Assembly: GCF_001632365.1 (NCBI RefSeq)
Contig: NW_024468547.1
Coordinates: 306,302 to 370,301 of the forward strand
Reading direction: 5' to 3'
Source: Laetiporus sulphureus 93-53
Lineage: Eukaryota > Basidiomycota > Agaricomycetes > Polyporales > Laetiporaceae
Length of the DNA stretch: 64,000 nt
Shown: positions 34,334 to 46,295 of the stretch, piece after piece
Numbering within the stretch: the first letter of the stretch is position 1
Layout of the letters: every line of letters starts with the position of its first letter
Made by a program: the position numbers and the translations under genes
The notes under the pieces: model-generated
What the model was told of the DNA's origin: nothing
Database searches by the model: none
The model's input: only the letters and a program-made list of their open reading frames with translations

Positions 34334-35242
34334 ATGTTCACTAAGGCGTTCTTCAGTTACGTGTTTCTGGCCACCGCTGCCTTGGCAGCCCCTCGAGGTA
34401 GTGGGTTGGCCAGCCGTCTTGCACGCCGCGCTGCGGGCACGCACCGCTCGCAGCCCTTGAAAGCCGTCGAGCACTCCACGGGAACGGACGTTTCCAACGT
34501 GGTGTACAGCGGGAACTGGGCCGGTGCGGTCTACGCGGAGCCTTCGGTACGTCGAGCATTGCCTGTGTATATTCTGGCGGAGGTACTGACTTGTTCACTC
34601 CGCAGGGTACATTCACCGCTGTCACTGGCACGTTCACCGTCCCGACTCCTAGCGCTCCCGGTGGTGGCGGCGGCAGCTATTCTGCATCAGCATGGGTTGG
34701 CATCGACGGTGACACGTGCGGGAATGCCATCCTGCAGACTGGCCTTGACTTCACCGTCTCTGGCGGTAGCGTCTCGTATGATGGTGCGTCAAGAGTGGCC
34801 TTGAGCTCGGAGGCTTCCTGATTTGACATTTCACTTGCCAGCTTGGTACGAATGGTACCCTGACTACGCTCACGATTTCTCCGGCATAAGTTTCAGCGCT
34901 GGCGACTCAGTCCAAGTCAACGTGACAGCAAGCAGCACGACGTCGGGTACTGCGGTAATCAAAAACCTGTCGACGGGACAGACGGTGACCCAGGACCTGA
35001 GCTCATCGTATGCTCTGTGCGAGGAGAATGCGGAGTGGATAGTCGAGGACTATGAGGAGGGTGATTCGCTCGTCGCCTTTGCCGACTTCGACATCGTTAC
35101 CTTCCGGAATGCCTACGCGACTTACGCTTCTGGCGAAACTACCGGCCCGTCGGACGCCACGCTCATCGTTATCCAACAGAACAGCGTGGTCTTGACCTCG
35201 GCGTCGACGAATTCTTCGTCAGTCACGGTCACCTACGTGTGA
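34334..35242 (+). CDS. G1 (eqolisin) glutamic endopeptidase, copy 1
   Basis: Exons 34334–34546, 34606–34783, 34842–35242; 263 aa preproprotein. Residues 1–17 form a hydrophobic signal peptide (FFSYVFLATAALA). A short basic propeptide with an Arg-Arg site follows (SRLARR). The mature domain opens at VVYSGNWAGAV. The catalytic dyad is Gln115 in AILQTG and Glu199 in AEWIVED, by alignment to scytalidoglutamic peptidase (Gln53/Glu136). WVGIDGDTC and AWYEWYP are family signatures. The enzyme is secreted and active at acid pH, cleaving proteins for nutrition. The linker at 90–94 is poly-Gly, unlike the other copies. Intron positions are shared by all four paralogs. Confidence 0.9.
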
Positions 35243-37703
35243 GAGGTTCCCATCATAATAGAAAAAGAACCTTTTTGGGAGCACGGAAACGCGTGGACTT
35301 ACGATGTTGATGAGATGATGACTTTTGCTTTCTTGTACGGATGTATTTGTTTTTTCCGTCCTACTAGGTGGTTTGCTATAAAGCGATACAGGGAATGTGC
35401 TGTCTCAGAGTCAACTGCTGTGCTTCTGCACGGTCTGATGAGACGCTCACCGTGTGCGAACAAATGGCAAGACACGTATGCAGCTGCGTAGCAAGGGAGG
35501 GATCAAGTAAGGGGAGCTTTGCCGCAGGTTATTGGTGCATCGATTGGCTCGATGACATGTGCATGCACAGTAGAAGTATGAGAAGTTTGGCGTGAAGTGT
35601 GTACATGCTTCGCCCTGATTGTTCTTATAAGTACAGATAATTGTGTTGCGAGTCCGGTCTCACTATTAAACACATTTGGAAGATCGTTACATCATTTCTG
35701 AAAGAACCAAAGGCCATGTCCCATACGATATTCTAGCCTCCCACAGCTGTGTGGTCAATTTTTGTGAACTTGTATGTTATCGCGGCATGAATATCCATGC
35801 AATCTGACAACAATCATTAGCCGTGGATCAAGCCTTTCGTAAGCCATGCCCATAAAAGCCGATAGAGACAGTGAGTGACATCAATGGCAGGGTGCGTTTT
35901 CGGACCCGTTGATTTCAACCTTCCGAGCAATCTTCTTCGGAGCTAGTGTAAGGAGTATAAGAGGCTTAGCGCATGTGCAGACAAAGTCGACACCTCGAAG
36001 ATGCAGGGGAAGGTTGCGCGACAAATTGGTTTGGTGGCGATAATGATGCGTCAAAAAAGGCTGATTGATGTTGCAGTTGGGAACTAGGTATTTTGTCATA
36101 CTATAGTAAAGCAAGTTATAAGTAGATCGTCTCCCAGTGTGACCGGCAAACATCACGTGACCATGCGACGGTGGCCCTGAGGAACAGGCGCCCAGGGATT
36201 TCGTCTGAGGCTGATGATGACTGCGGCAATCCTAGTACTCGCATTGGACCTCAAATATTCCCCATCCTTCGACCAAGCTCGGCTGCATTTCAGGCACAAG
36301 TTATATGAACTCTCAGATGCCGTCAGAATATGTGGCTGCAATCAAGCCGTCTTGAGTGCACTGTGCGCCGGGTCACCCGCATGTCCCGGTGATTCCTCAA
36401 CCTTGGTTATATTGGTGTCCGTCATCAGCGCTCAGCACTCGAATTCAGCATCGGTACGTATTTATTCGCTGATGTCCGAAGTCGAACGTTTTTTTGTCTC
36501 CAGCGGAGGAAGGGTCCATGAAACAAGGCACATTCCATAAATGCACCTATGCATTTCTTCTTTCAAGGGAACGTCCATGGCACAGCGCTTGTTATACATG
36601 TGATGTGATCGTTCATTCCTTGTTCCGATGCTATCTTCTATTGCAATCCCTATGCCACGTTTTCACATCAATGGAAGAGTGTTGTTTTGCGCGCGTATTT
36701 CTGCACCTCCTCGTCTGGACCGAATGGGGCTGCTTCATCGAGCGCGTGGTGGTTCGGATTCTATTCCACTGTCATTCAGCGCGTATGCGATTGAAGCGGT
36801 TAATGGCTCACGCGCTGTCGCACTGCCAGTTCAACGCTTAGTGTTGTCAGCGGATCATGCAGAATTGGTGCGTGTTTGGGGAGGAGTGTTTCATTCAGTG
36901 CATTTGCACCCGCGATAGTAGGCGGTGATACAGAACGGCCTGGAACTTGGGTCAAGGTAATCATGCTGTCCAGTTTCATATAGCATGATGCGTACGGCAT
37001 CCACAGTTCGTCGTGTCTGCAGCTTCCCATGCTTCCCCGCAGTGAACGTTGACCAGATCCTGTCAACATTCACGTTGCATTAGAGAGCCACTCAGTGGAC
37101 TCGTCGAGTGGCGTTTCTACCCTCCTTTGTCCCAGAATTTAATTGTTTGTGGGCTGCCAAGTATATACACACTCGCTCGTGCATATATGACAACGACAGT
37201 TCTTATTTAAAATGTGATGCACGACACAGAAGCCTGCGCCACCATTTGCGTCCTGCAGCGCATGCATTTTCAGTTCAAATATTCCGACCGAGGACTATTT
37301 TAAGACCACCTGTTATTGTCTTTCCGGTTCTTAATGCTCATCAATGATCGTGTTTGACAGAAGCAAGATGCATGCTGTACAGTCATTGACAATAACAATC
37401 TAAAGAGCAGGTCTTCTTGCTGCCAATCCAAGCATGCAACGTGCGTGCTGTACAGTTATTGGCAATAACCATCTAAATACCGGGTCTTTTTGCTTCCAGT
37501 CCTGGCATTCAGTGAACAGCAAACACATCATGCTTCGTGCCTGTATCCACATTTAACGCTGTGCCCTTGACCTCGCTTGGCACCTCGTCCGCTCTCCAGA
37601 AGGAATGTGGCATATGGTGCACCGAGAGATGAAGTATGACATGCCGAAAGGCGCGCTGTGATGGCCGGCTCTTGCTTCGATTGAGCAATATGCATCATGA
37701 GAG
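35243..37703. other. Intergenic between G1 copies 1 and 2
   Basis: About 2.5 kb with no supported gene. A two-unit tandem repeat (37371–37503) lies in the copy 2 upstream region and is listed separately. Confidence 0.45.
37371..37503. repeat. 73-bp-period tandem duplication upstream of G1 copy 2
   Basis: Two diverged units: one from about 37371 and one from 37444, each beginning 'c[a/g]tgctgtacag', then 'attg[a/g]caataac[a/c]atctaaa', then 'ggtcttt/cttgct[g/t]cca'. It lies about 200–330 bp upstream of the TATA box. It could hold duplicated transcription-factor sites. Confidence 0.6.
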
Positions 37704-37710
37704 TATAAAG
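37704..37710 (+). promoter_or_regulatory. TATA box, G1 peptidase copy 2
   Basis: TATAAAG 107 bp before the ATG at 37811; leader pattern 'ggttcctct … cgcgtccttgca' follows. Confidence 0.65.
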
Positions 37711-37810
37711 AGGAGCACGGTACGTCTAGCTCGTCAGGTTCCTCTCCTGCATCAAGTCTCATTCGAACACTTCGCGTCCTTGCATACTTCCCTCATCTTT
37801 CCTCATCGTC

Positions 37811-38724
37811 ATGTTTGGTGCTTCTCTTTTCAGCTATTTGCTCTTGGCTACAGCCGCTGTTGCCGCTCCCAGAGGCACCAGGCTGGCAGAACGCATTGCC
37901 CGCCGCGCCACAGGCTCTCACCGTTCGCAACCTCTTAAAGTCATCGAGCAATCGATAGTTGGCGACGTCACCAATGATGTACAGTACAGTCCCAACTGGG
38001 CTGGCGCGGTTTACGCTGAATCAGAGGTACATTAGGATGCTCGACATATTCTTGAGCGGAGGACTCATCTACCGTTCGGCACAGGGATCATTCACAGCCG
38101 TGACCGGCACATTTACGGTCCCCACTCCCAGTGTGCCTAGTGGCAGTTCGGGCGGCACATACTCGGCAGCTGCTTGGGTCGGAATCGATGGCGACACTTG
38201 CCAGAATGCCATCCTACAGACCGGTGTCGACTTCACGGTCGACGAGAACGGCGACGTCTCGTATAACGGTACGCCAGCCGCAGTTCGCCCTAAAGCATTG
38301 CGTCGTCCTGATGATACTTCCAACAGCCTGGTATGAGTGGTATCCTGAAGTCTCCTACGACTTCTCCGGCATCAGTTTCAGTGCCGGAGATGTTGTACAG
38401 CTTACCGTGACGGCGAGCAGCACGACGTCGGGCACTGCGTACATCGAGAACCTGTCGACGGAACAGACGGTGACCCAGGACCTGAGCTCTTCGTATGCTC
38501 TGTGCGAGGAAAATGCGGAATGGATCGTCGAGGACTATGAGGAGGATGGTTCACTCGTCGCCTTTGCTGACTTCGGCACCGTTACGTTTACCAATGCAGA
38601 AGCGACCTACGATGGAGAAACCGTTGGCCCATCGACCGCGACGCTTATCAATATCGAGCAGGATGGCGAGGTCTTGACCTCGGTGTCGACGGATTCCTCC
38701 TCGGTCACGATCAGCTATCAGTAA
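37811..38724 (+). CDS. G1 (eqolisin) glutamic endopeptidase, copy 2
   Basis: Exons 37811–38026, 38085–38268, 38327–38724; 265 aa. The signal peptide (FSYLLLATAAVA) is followed by ERIARR and a mature start near VQYSPNWAGAV. Catalytic Gln (AILQTGVDF) and Glu (AEWIVEDYEE) are both present. Two changes set it apart: 'TYDGETVG' is shorter than the equivalent loop in copies 1, 3 and 4, and the gene ends in TAA (ISYQ) rather than TGA. Acid secreted endopeptidase, expected to digest extracellular protein. Confidence 0.9.
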
Positions 38725-39773
38725 GGCGATTTTAACAAGAAAGGAGACAAGGCGAAGTTGCTGGCAAGGGTCCGGATGGCGAAAGGAAAGGTTTGATATG
38801 AGATGTGTAGTAATGTATTTCGACGTGTGGTGGCTGCCGAGTATACGAAAAGAAATGAATGCGTATCATTTCTTGGCGTATCGCCGGAAACGAGACTTCA
38901 AAGATAGCATTGTCATCCTGTTATGACGGGAACGCTATCTATAACAGGGATAACTCTCTTTCAACGTATCGTCCAAGAATTGTACCTTTCATTACGCCAA
39001 TGGGACAAACCTTGAAAGAAATAAGACATAAATGACTGGCCTTTCTGTATAAAACGTCACCGCTACCAATTGGTAACAATGGAACGTCTGTTCATCGTGC
39101 TCATGATTGTGGGTCACTGTGATGATCTGGAAGCGCCTGCAGGACGATTATTGATTCGCAGAACCTAGCTTGTTTGACTCAGCCAATTGACATCGACGAA
39201 GTTGAGCCAACCACATGGACTCATCGGTTATTTCAGAAAATATAGCTTGAAATACTGTAGCTGTAGCGGTAGGATTTCAGGTAGTATACCCTGTCATCGA
39301 CGCTATTTTTATAGTGCATTTTCTTTTCCAGTGACAAAGAACAAAAACGGTGCTTGTGGAGGCATATGATCCCCTCGTCAGATTCCCGACCCGTCTGAAC
39401 AATAACTTCAGCAAGCCTCTTGTCCATTGCGTTGTCCGTATACTGCTGAGGCATTTAATTTTGAGTTTGTTGATCATCTTCCACTACATGTAGCGTTATC
39501 TGATTCCCAAGACTCAAAGCGTCACGATGAACAAATACATTGATGCAAGTTATCCTCCAGGCGTGCAAAGATATACATGACATAAATTCTGAACTAAAGA
39601 GATGGACTAACTGTTAAATCTTCCAGGTGTGCATGATAATGCAGATGCTAGACAACTGAATACAGAGAATGAGGATCATCGATGCAGACTGGGAAAAGGG
39701 TATTTGAATGAGACGAAAGCTTGAGGTCAGCTATGGCGAGTTGTGTGTCTTAGGCTTCTGATGTTTCAGCACT
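38725..39773. other. Intergenic, convergent gene ends
   Basis: About 1 kb between the convergent 3' ends of G1 copy 2 and the zinc-finger gene. No coding frame supported. Confidence 0.5.
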
Positions 39774-41878
39774 TCAAGCGCTTTGCTTTGATTTCTTCAA
39801 CACTGCGCATGTCCTATAATGACGACGCAGCACGTCGCAGCGATTGGACCTGATCCTATGACCAGATAAGCTATGCGTTCGAGAGCTCTACGCCGATTGA
39901 CTCACCATTTCCCGCAATGCTCGCAACAGAGGGGCTTGATATTCTCCGACGATTCTTTGCCAGAGTCTACCTGAAATGAGCCTGAAGATGCCTCTAAGTC
40001 GTTTTGTCTCTCTTCCACCCTGCGCAGGTGTGACAGTGTTGCGAGATGTCGTCTCACAGTCTTGGTGTCTGGTGACATGTTCTCATTGCAGACTTCGCAA
40101 TGGTACTGAGAATATAACAACGAGTTAGGAGGAGAGAGTAGGATGTGAACGCAAAGGACTTACAGGAACCTGTCCTTTCCTCTGCCATTTGTAGAACCTT
40201 GTCGAGTCTGTTAATTCGAAAGCTCTGGACCGCAACTTCCGCGTCGGCATGATATTCTCTTTCCCTTCTCCAGCCATACCAGAGACCGGAGCAATCAGCG
40301 TTCTGATGGACATTCTTGGGTCTTGTGGGGGTACTATTCGTGATTTATAGTCAAAGTCCTCGTGAGCTATCGCTAGCGGGAGATACTTCGCCTGTTCGCG
40401 GATGTGTACTGAGGATGACGCCTGTGCGGGATATGCTTCCATTTGCGAGCGCGTCACGGGCAGTGCGTCGATGTTCGACGGCAAGAGGGGCGGTTTATGA
40501 TTTGAGTGAGCCGAGGACGATGGCATTAGATAGTTTGGCGGAATAATTGCTCCCTGCGACAGCTTTGAAGATGTGCGATTCAATGGCAGAAGAGAAGAGG
40601 CATGATCTTGGTCCAGCTTCTCATTGAAGGGGTTCCATGGGCCCAAGAGCGGCGCGGGAGGAAGATGTCCCGAAACCGATGGGTGATTCCCTCGAGTCTG
40701 CGCCATGGATGATGCCTGTACAGTGTACGGTGTCATATGCGAGGGACCTGCTTGCGAGGTATTACATGTGGATAATGGAGGAAACATCGAGTGAACTGCA
40801 TGCGGATCCTCTTGATAAAGGCCCCAGGCGGTCCAATCGTCGGGGAACGGCACGAAGTCCTGGTCGAACGTATTAGTCGCTTCGGAGAGGACCGAAGACG
40901 ATGCTTGTGGAAGATACATAGCCTCCTGCCGATATACAGGTTGTAGGGGATTGCTGCTCGTCGTTGAATAGCCTGATAGCGAGTTGTCGCCGAAGGGAAG
41001 ACAGGAACCGGGATGGATAGGAGGTGGCGGGATTTCGTCGAGCATAGGCAGGAAGTAGTCGAGATGGAACTGGTCGAGTTCAAATGAGGAGGCATAGCTC
41101 TCAGCCGGCTGCGAGGGAACCATGAAATAGAGGCCGTAGAAGAGTGACTGGGATTCACGAGGGATGGGACCAGAAAGCTTGGGCAGCGCAGGAGAGGCCT
41201 CTCGAAGGGAAGAGTACCCGTTCCAATATGATTGCTGGGGCGCCGGACGGAGGAGATTCCAGACATCCTCCGAGAATTCGACGGTATTTGATCCGGCTGC
41301 GGGGTGGAGAGCGATCACACTTGATGAAGGATCCGGCATGCTGTCGAAGACGGAGCATGCGGACAGAGGCTGCGCTGCGGGCTGCTGACACTGCACAGGG
41401 CGTGGAGGGTCGAACGTGTCGTAGGACAGATCGTCGAAGGGATTCTGAGGATAGAACATTTCGCGAAGCAAGGGGGGCGGCAAATGCGGATGGGCCACGG
41501 TTAAAGGGCTGCGGCTTCTTGTGCCAGGGAGCGAAGATGAATCAGCATCGGAGAGGAGATTATAGAGGTTCTTATACGCGGCCTTGACATGGCTAGGAAC
41601 GCTCTTGAAATGAGTGTGAGTGTGGCCAAAGTGTTCGTTTGGGCCCTGACTTGCCTTACAGAGTCATTCTTCGTGGCCCAAGAATTTAGCCGACACTTTG
41701 ACAGTGTCACGACAACTTCATCGCTCCTCGATCGTAGCATCCGTAATGAGCCAGTGATGCGCCGTTCCAGAGAGAATGGTGACTCTTCTTCCGAGGACAA
41801 ATTCCGTTTGAGTATAGATGCGTCGAATGGCACGTACTCCGCGAACCCATTGACCGACGGGATCGGCGGAAGGGCCAT
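39774..41878 (-). CDS. Two-zinc-finger protein, paralog A
   Basis: Proposed exons: 41878–41711, 41645–40164, 40105–39906, 39855–39774; 643 aa. A long Ser/Pro/Gln-rich, probably disordered region precedes two C-terminal zinc fingers. Finger 1 (C2H2, C-x2-C-x13-H-x5-H): CEVCNENMSPDTKTVRRH. Finger 2 (C2HC, C-x2-C-x14-H-x3-C): CEHCGKW…SNRCDVLRRHYRTC, created only when the last intron (39905–39856) is removed. The motif RFYKWQRKGQVP lies just before finger 1. Layout and the 200-nt penultimate exon match the gene at 54800. It is probably a DNA-binding regulator. The first intron and start are less certain; the region from 41645 down is strong. Confidence 0.68.
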
Positions 41879-44800
41879 ACGTGGCACGCGTTATGACATG
41901 AGGTCCAAGACTCGGTCAATACAAACATTTAAGCCTAGACGACGAGAAATCACGGACTTCGTGGCAATCAACAAAGCCTCAAAGAATACATTTTCACATT
42001 TGCGACGTCTCAATGCTCCGCGGAGAATTTGGTCGCGCTGAGCAATGTCGGATCTGCATAAAATAATTCTCAACGCCGTCAAAATATTGATATGGCCCTA
42101 CCGCCAAATTTTACTGCGAAAGACTTCTGCACCGTTGACGTGGCCGATCTAGATATAAAAGCCAGATTTTCGGCACGCAGGAATGGAACATTACGCGACA
42201 GCGAGTCAGAGCCAAGACGCCGAAGAAGCCTGTCTGACAGGGCGCCCATATAGTCATTATAAGGGTTAGCCTTCGATCGAAAGTGGGACCGCGTACCTGG
42301 ATCTTGAAGTAGGCCACAGCAAAGTGGTCGAAGCAATTGTGACCGACCATTACGTGACCATGCTCTCCGATCCTGGATCTTGGCGCACAGGAAAGAATGT
42401 CGTAGCCAGCATGATCTGTGTACATTGTCGCGACAAATTCTGACCGCAACAGAGTTGGAGGAGCGCAGTCCAGCCGTTGTAGATACGTATTGTTTTTTTT
42501 GCCAGTCTGTCCGGATCTTCAGGGGAGACTGTAAATGCCCAACCCCATTTCCAGCTTTGCTTAATCCGAGAAACCGCGCTGATATCGCAGCACGCGGTAT
42601 TATACGGGTAAACTTTCTGGAACGGAACGTGATATATACACCACGAACTATGGGGTAGCTGACAGCAGAGCGAGTAAGTGCAATCACGTCTCGCGCCGGC
42701 GGCCGTATTGCGAAAGCCCGAATAAATTCTGCCTCATGCCAATGCAATGCTGCGTAAATTAGTTGGGAAAGAGCCTGTCCGTATTTATAGGTGTCGCTAG
42801 CGGCAGATAGGAAGCAAATGGAAAGCACTCCGCAACTTGACAGCTATGACAACTTGGCGGTTGGCCACAAGCTTGGTCTGGCCACCGAGCCGCAGCGAGG
42901 CTCCAGTGCTGCCGCATCCTTCGGACGGACCTATGGTTGCTATGCTGTTCTTTGATGACCGATGAGGCTTCGCATCACCCAGCGCGTGAGAATATTGTTA
43001 CGCACAAGAGAAAAATCTGTCTGAATCTTGACGAATAGCGCACGCCTTGTGTCAAATCTCCGCGACACGTTATTATGAACCGCTTGTTGACGTCGCGAAT
43101 TACATGCGTGCCAAGGCATTTTCTCGTTCGAAATCCCTTTTGCCATGCTAGTGGGCTGTGAGAAAGAGACAGAAGGTTGGAAAAGGATGCCTTTGCCGTT
43201 ACAGGCGGAGAGGATAGAAAGGACAGCGAGGATCTCGTGAGCAGGCACCCCCTCCCCCATATAAGCTCACTAACTGAGCAGGCATGCAACGTCTGGACAG
43301 GGTAGGGAACATCGAGAAGCGATGCTGAGATGCCGCACGCTTGAGGTACGCATTATGAGACATCAAAGCAACGAGAAGGCTTCAGTCAGGAGAGTCGCTA
43401 CAAAGAACATCTGACAGCAGGTTTTGCGGAGAAAGCTATGCCACTACTGGGATGAGCAATACCCACTCACACAGCGTTAACCTTGAGCGGCGTGGTCTTC
43501 AGGAGAAAAAGGCGCGAGGCCTCATCCCGCACTTCACTCAGTAGCAGGGCTATTGAACTGCGTCCCGCGTCTCGACTCTTCAGGGGTGAGCCTCCAATTG
43601 ATGTCCAACCTTCCGTTTTGCTTTATCCGAGATAACATCCTAGCACAATGGTCTGCAATAGCAAGTGCAATGGTTGTTCTGAATGTTGTCCCGCTATCGG
43701 CGGCGCGCTCGCGACAGTGGGTCCGAGAGGGCATCCACTCCGTCAAAACGCAGAAGGAGACTTGACTTGAAATGTCCGAGCAGGTTCCATTGATCTGTGA
43801 AGCTTTGAATACTCGTAGTGCGCATCACTAGCAGCAAGCAAGATGGGTAAACAGAGTTGGATAGGGACTCCGCGGCTCGACAACGCCACAGCAAGGCGCT
43901 TGGGACAAAGAGGTCACGTGGATGGGCGGTGTGGCCACCAAGACTCGTGCTCTTCAGGCTCGAGCTCCCCCCAGCCGCGAATTCGAACGTCTTTCCGCTC
44001 GCGACCTCTTTCTACTGCATAAGTTCCTTACATGCTGCTAGCTATTCTCAGAAGCTTTTTTCTGACTAAGTTACAACGAGGAAACTTCGATCAAGTTTGC
44101 TTGAACAGATTTTGAAGTCGTGGAGCGCTGTGTTTTCAGCCACATCTCTGCAGCGCTGGGCCTAGAGAGGCTTTATTTTCCTACTCAAGGTAGCATCAAA
44201 TGCAGGGCTCGCATCGCCGCCTCGCCTTTCCGTGAGAATTGCGTTTACCCTGGTCCTTCTGGCCCTCAAGGCTGTACTCATTATTCTCTAATGTCGTTGC
44301 TGATGAGCGAATCCTTTTAAACAATCATCCTCGCCCACACTTTATGAATAAACTCTCCTCGCGCTCGTCAAGTCGCATTCTCACATCCATGGGAGCGTGT
44401 GGCTCCGCACACGTAATCCCGCATACCGGCCTCTTGGCCCGAAATCACCAGGTGTTCTTTGTATCCCTTGCCGCTGTGTCACTCGAGCATCCTCGAACGG
44501 TACAGCGGCCTAGACTGTTTCTTCCTATGCGGCGTAGCAAAGTCCTGTGCCCGAACGCCATCTTGTACCCAATTCTGGTGGTGCCTAGCTCATGCTGCTT
44601 TACGAAGAGACGGGATCTCGTGTCGCCCTGAAGCATGTGGCCATGCTGCGCAGCATCACGAAGATGACGTCGGTCAATTCCGCACACACTGGGAATATCG
44701 TCGTGACGTTGCATGTGCCTCCGCTCCTTTGGACTATGTGGTGGATGTCGGTGGCATCGTTGTGTCTTCTGGTCCATACCGCTACATCGATCACCGAGGC

Positions 44801-45274
44801 TGCCTCAGAGGCTTCGTAGGGCTCATCTCGGTTCGTATGTATCATCTCCCGAGACGCATTCAATATGCATTCAAGAAGTCCTCCCATCATCACATCAGAT
44901 GCTGGCGACAGACATACATTCAGTTTCGTCTGATCTTCTTCATTCTCAACGGAATTACTGATAATTCGCTTCATAAGGTGCTTACGATGTGCAAGCATTG
45001 ATGCCCTCGCATGGTTGAGCTTGATCAAGACTTGTTTCTCCCGCCGATAAGCGCTATCTCAATGCCGGTTTTCTCAATCTTCCATTCGATGATTCCGGGC
45101 TGTAATTCTGCACATGGAATCACACCTCGATGTTCGGTGTCTGACTTCGCGTAGAGGTTCGTGGCCGTTCTGGAACAAAGGAATCATATGGTACCTAGCT
45201 GTGAGGTATTATTTGCGAAATTGCTGGCCGTATGGCGAACTTTGTTCAGTGTGGGTACACACGCTCCCAGGGAG
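41879..45274. other. Long intergenic region upstream of G1 copy 3
   Basis: About 3.4 kb. A 249-codon minus frame (42828–42079) and others lack family features. Short segments around 42525–42580 and 43590–43640 resemble each other ('tttgctt[t/a]atccgaga'), suggesting old internal duplication. No gene is supported. Confidence 0.4.
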
Positions 45275-45281
45275 TATAAAA
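45275..45281 (+). promoter_or_regulatory. TATA box, G1 peptidase copy 3
   Basis: TATAAAA 104 bp before the ATG at 45379; leader pattern 'ggttcctct … cgcgtcctcgca' follows. Confidence 0.65.
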
Positions 45282-45378
45282 TCGATCACGGCACGATACA
45301 CTTCTGCAGGTTCCTCTTGGTCCCTTCAGCCCCATTGAACCCGCGCGTCCTCGCACCTCTCGCCCACCTGTCGTGATC

Positions 45379-46295
45379 ATGTTTGCAGTTACACTCCTGA
45401 GCTACGTGCTGTTGGCCACCACCGCTGTGGCCGCCCCCAGAGGGAGTGGCCTGGCCGGTCGTATCGCACGTCGTCGTGCGGGTTCCCACCTCTCGCAGCC
45501 CTTGAAAGCCGTCGAGCACTCTGCGGACACCGGAGTCACCAACGTGGAGTACAGCTCCAACTGGGCTGGTGCTGCCTATGCAGAGTCTTCGGTATGTTTG
45601 TAGTCTCCAACGTATGTTCGACCAGTTATTGACTTGCGCCATTCTGAAGGGTACCTTCACCGCCGTCACGGGCGAGTTCACCGTCCCTACTCCCAGTGTG
45701 CCCAGTGGCAGTAGCGGAGGCTCATACTCCGCGGCGGCTTGGGTCGGCATTGATGGCGACACGTGCGATAACGCTATACTTCAGACGGGTGTTGACTTCA
45801 CGGTCGACGAGTCTGGCTCTACCTCTTTTGATGGTACGTCTGCAATTGTGCACACACGTCACGATGATTTGCGTATTGAGTGCACTCGTCTCAGCTTGGT
45901 ATGAATGGTACCCGGATTACGCCTACGACTTCTCAGGCATCAGCATCAGCGCTGGAGACGTGATCAAAGCCACCGTCACCGCGAGCAGCACGACATCCGG
46001 CACTGCAGTCATCGAGAACTTGACGACGGGACAAACGGTGACCGAGGACCTGACTTCATCGTACGCGCTGTGCGAGGAGAACGCGGAGTGGATCGTCGAG
46101 GACTATGAGGAGGGCGATTCGCTCGTCGCCTTCGCCGACTTTGGCACCGTCACGTTCACTAACGCTGTCGCGACCGAGGCTTCCGGCAGCACCGTCGGTC
46201 CCGATGATGCGACGCTCATCGATATCGAGCAGAACAACAAAGTGTTGACCTCTGTCTCGGTGAGCTCCTCCGAGGTCGTCGTCACATACGAGTGA
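45379..46295 (+). CDS. G1 (eqolisin) glutamic endopeptidase, copy 3
   Basis: Exons 45379–45591, 45650–45833, 45895–46295; 265 aa. ATG 45379 is chosen over the in-frame GTG at 45373 because it aligns with the other copies' MF- start. Signal peptide LLSYVLLATTAVA, then GRIARRR and VEYSSNWAGAA. The catalytic Gln (AILQTGVDF) and Glu (AEWIVEDYEE) are kept. Exon lengths and intron positions are nearly the same as in copy 2. Secreted acid endopeptidase. The mature domain shares TVTEDLTSSYALCEENAEW with copy 4, so these two look like the closest pair. Confidence 0.9.

Noticed and set aside
42079..42828. 249-codon minus-strand frame
   Set aside because: No domain, odd composition (Arg/Ser/Cys-rich), no splice partners, no supporting promoter.
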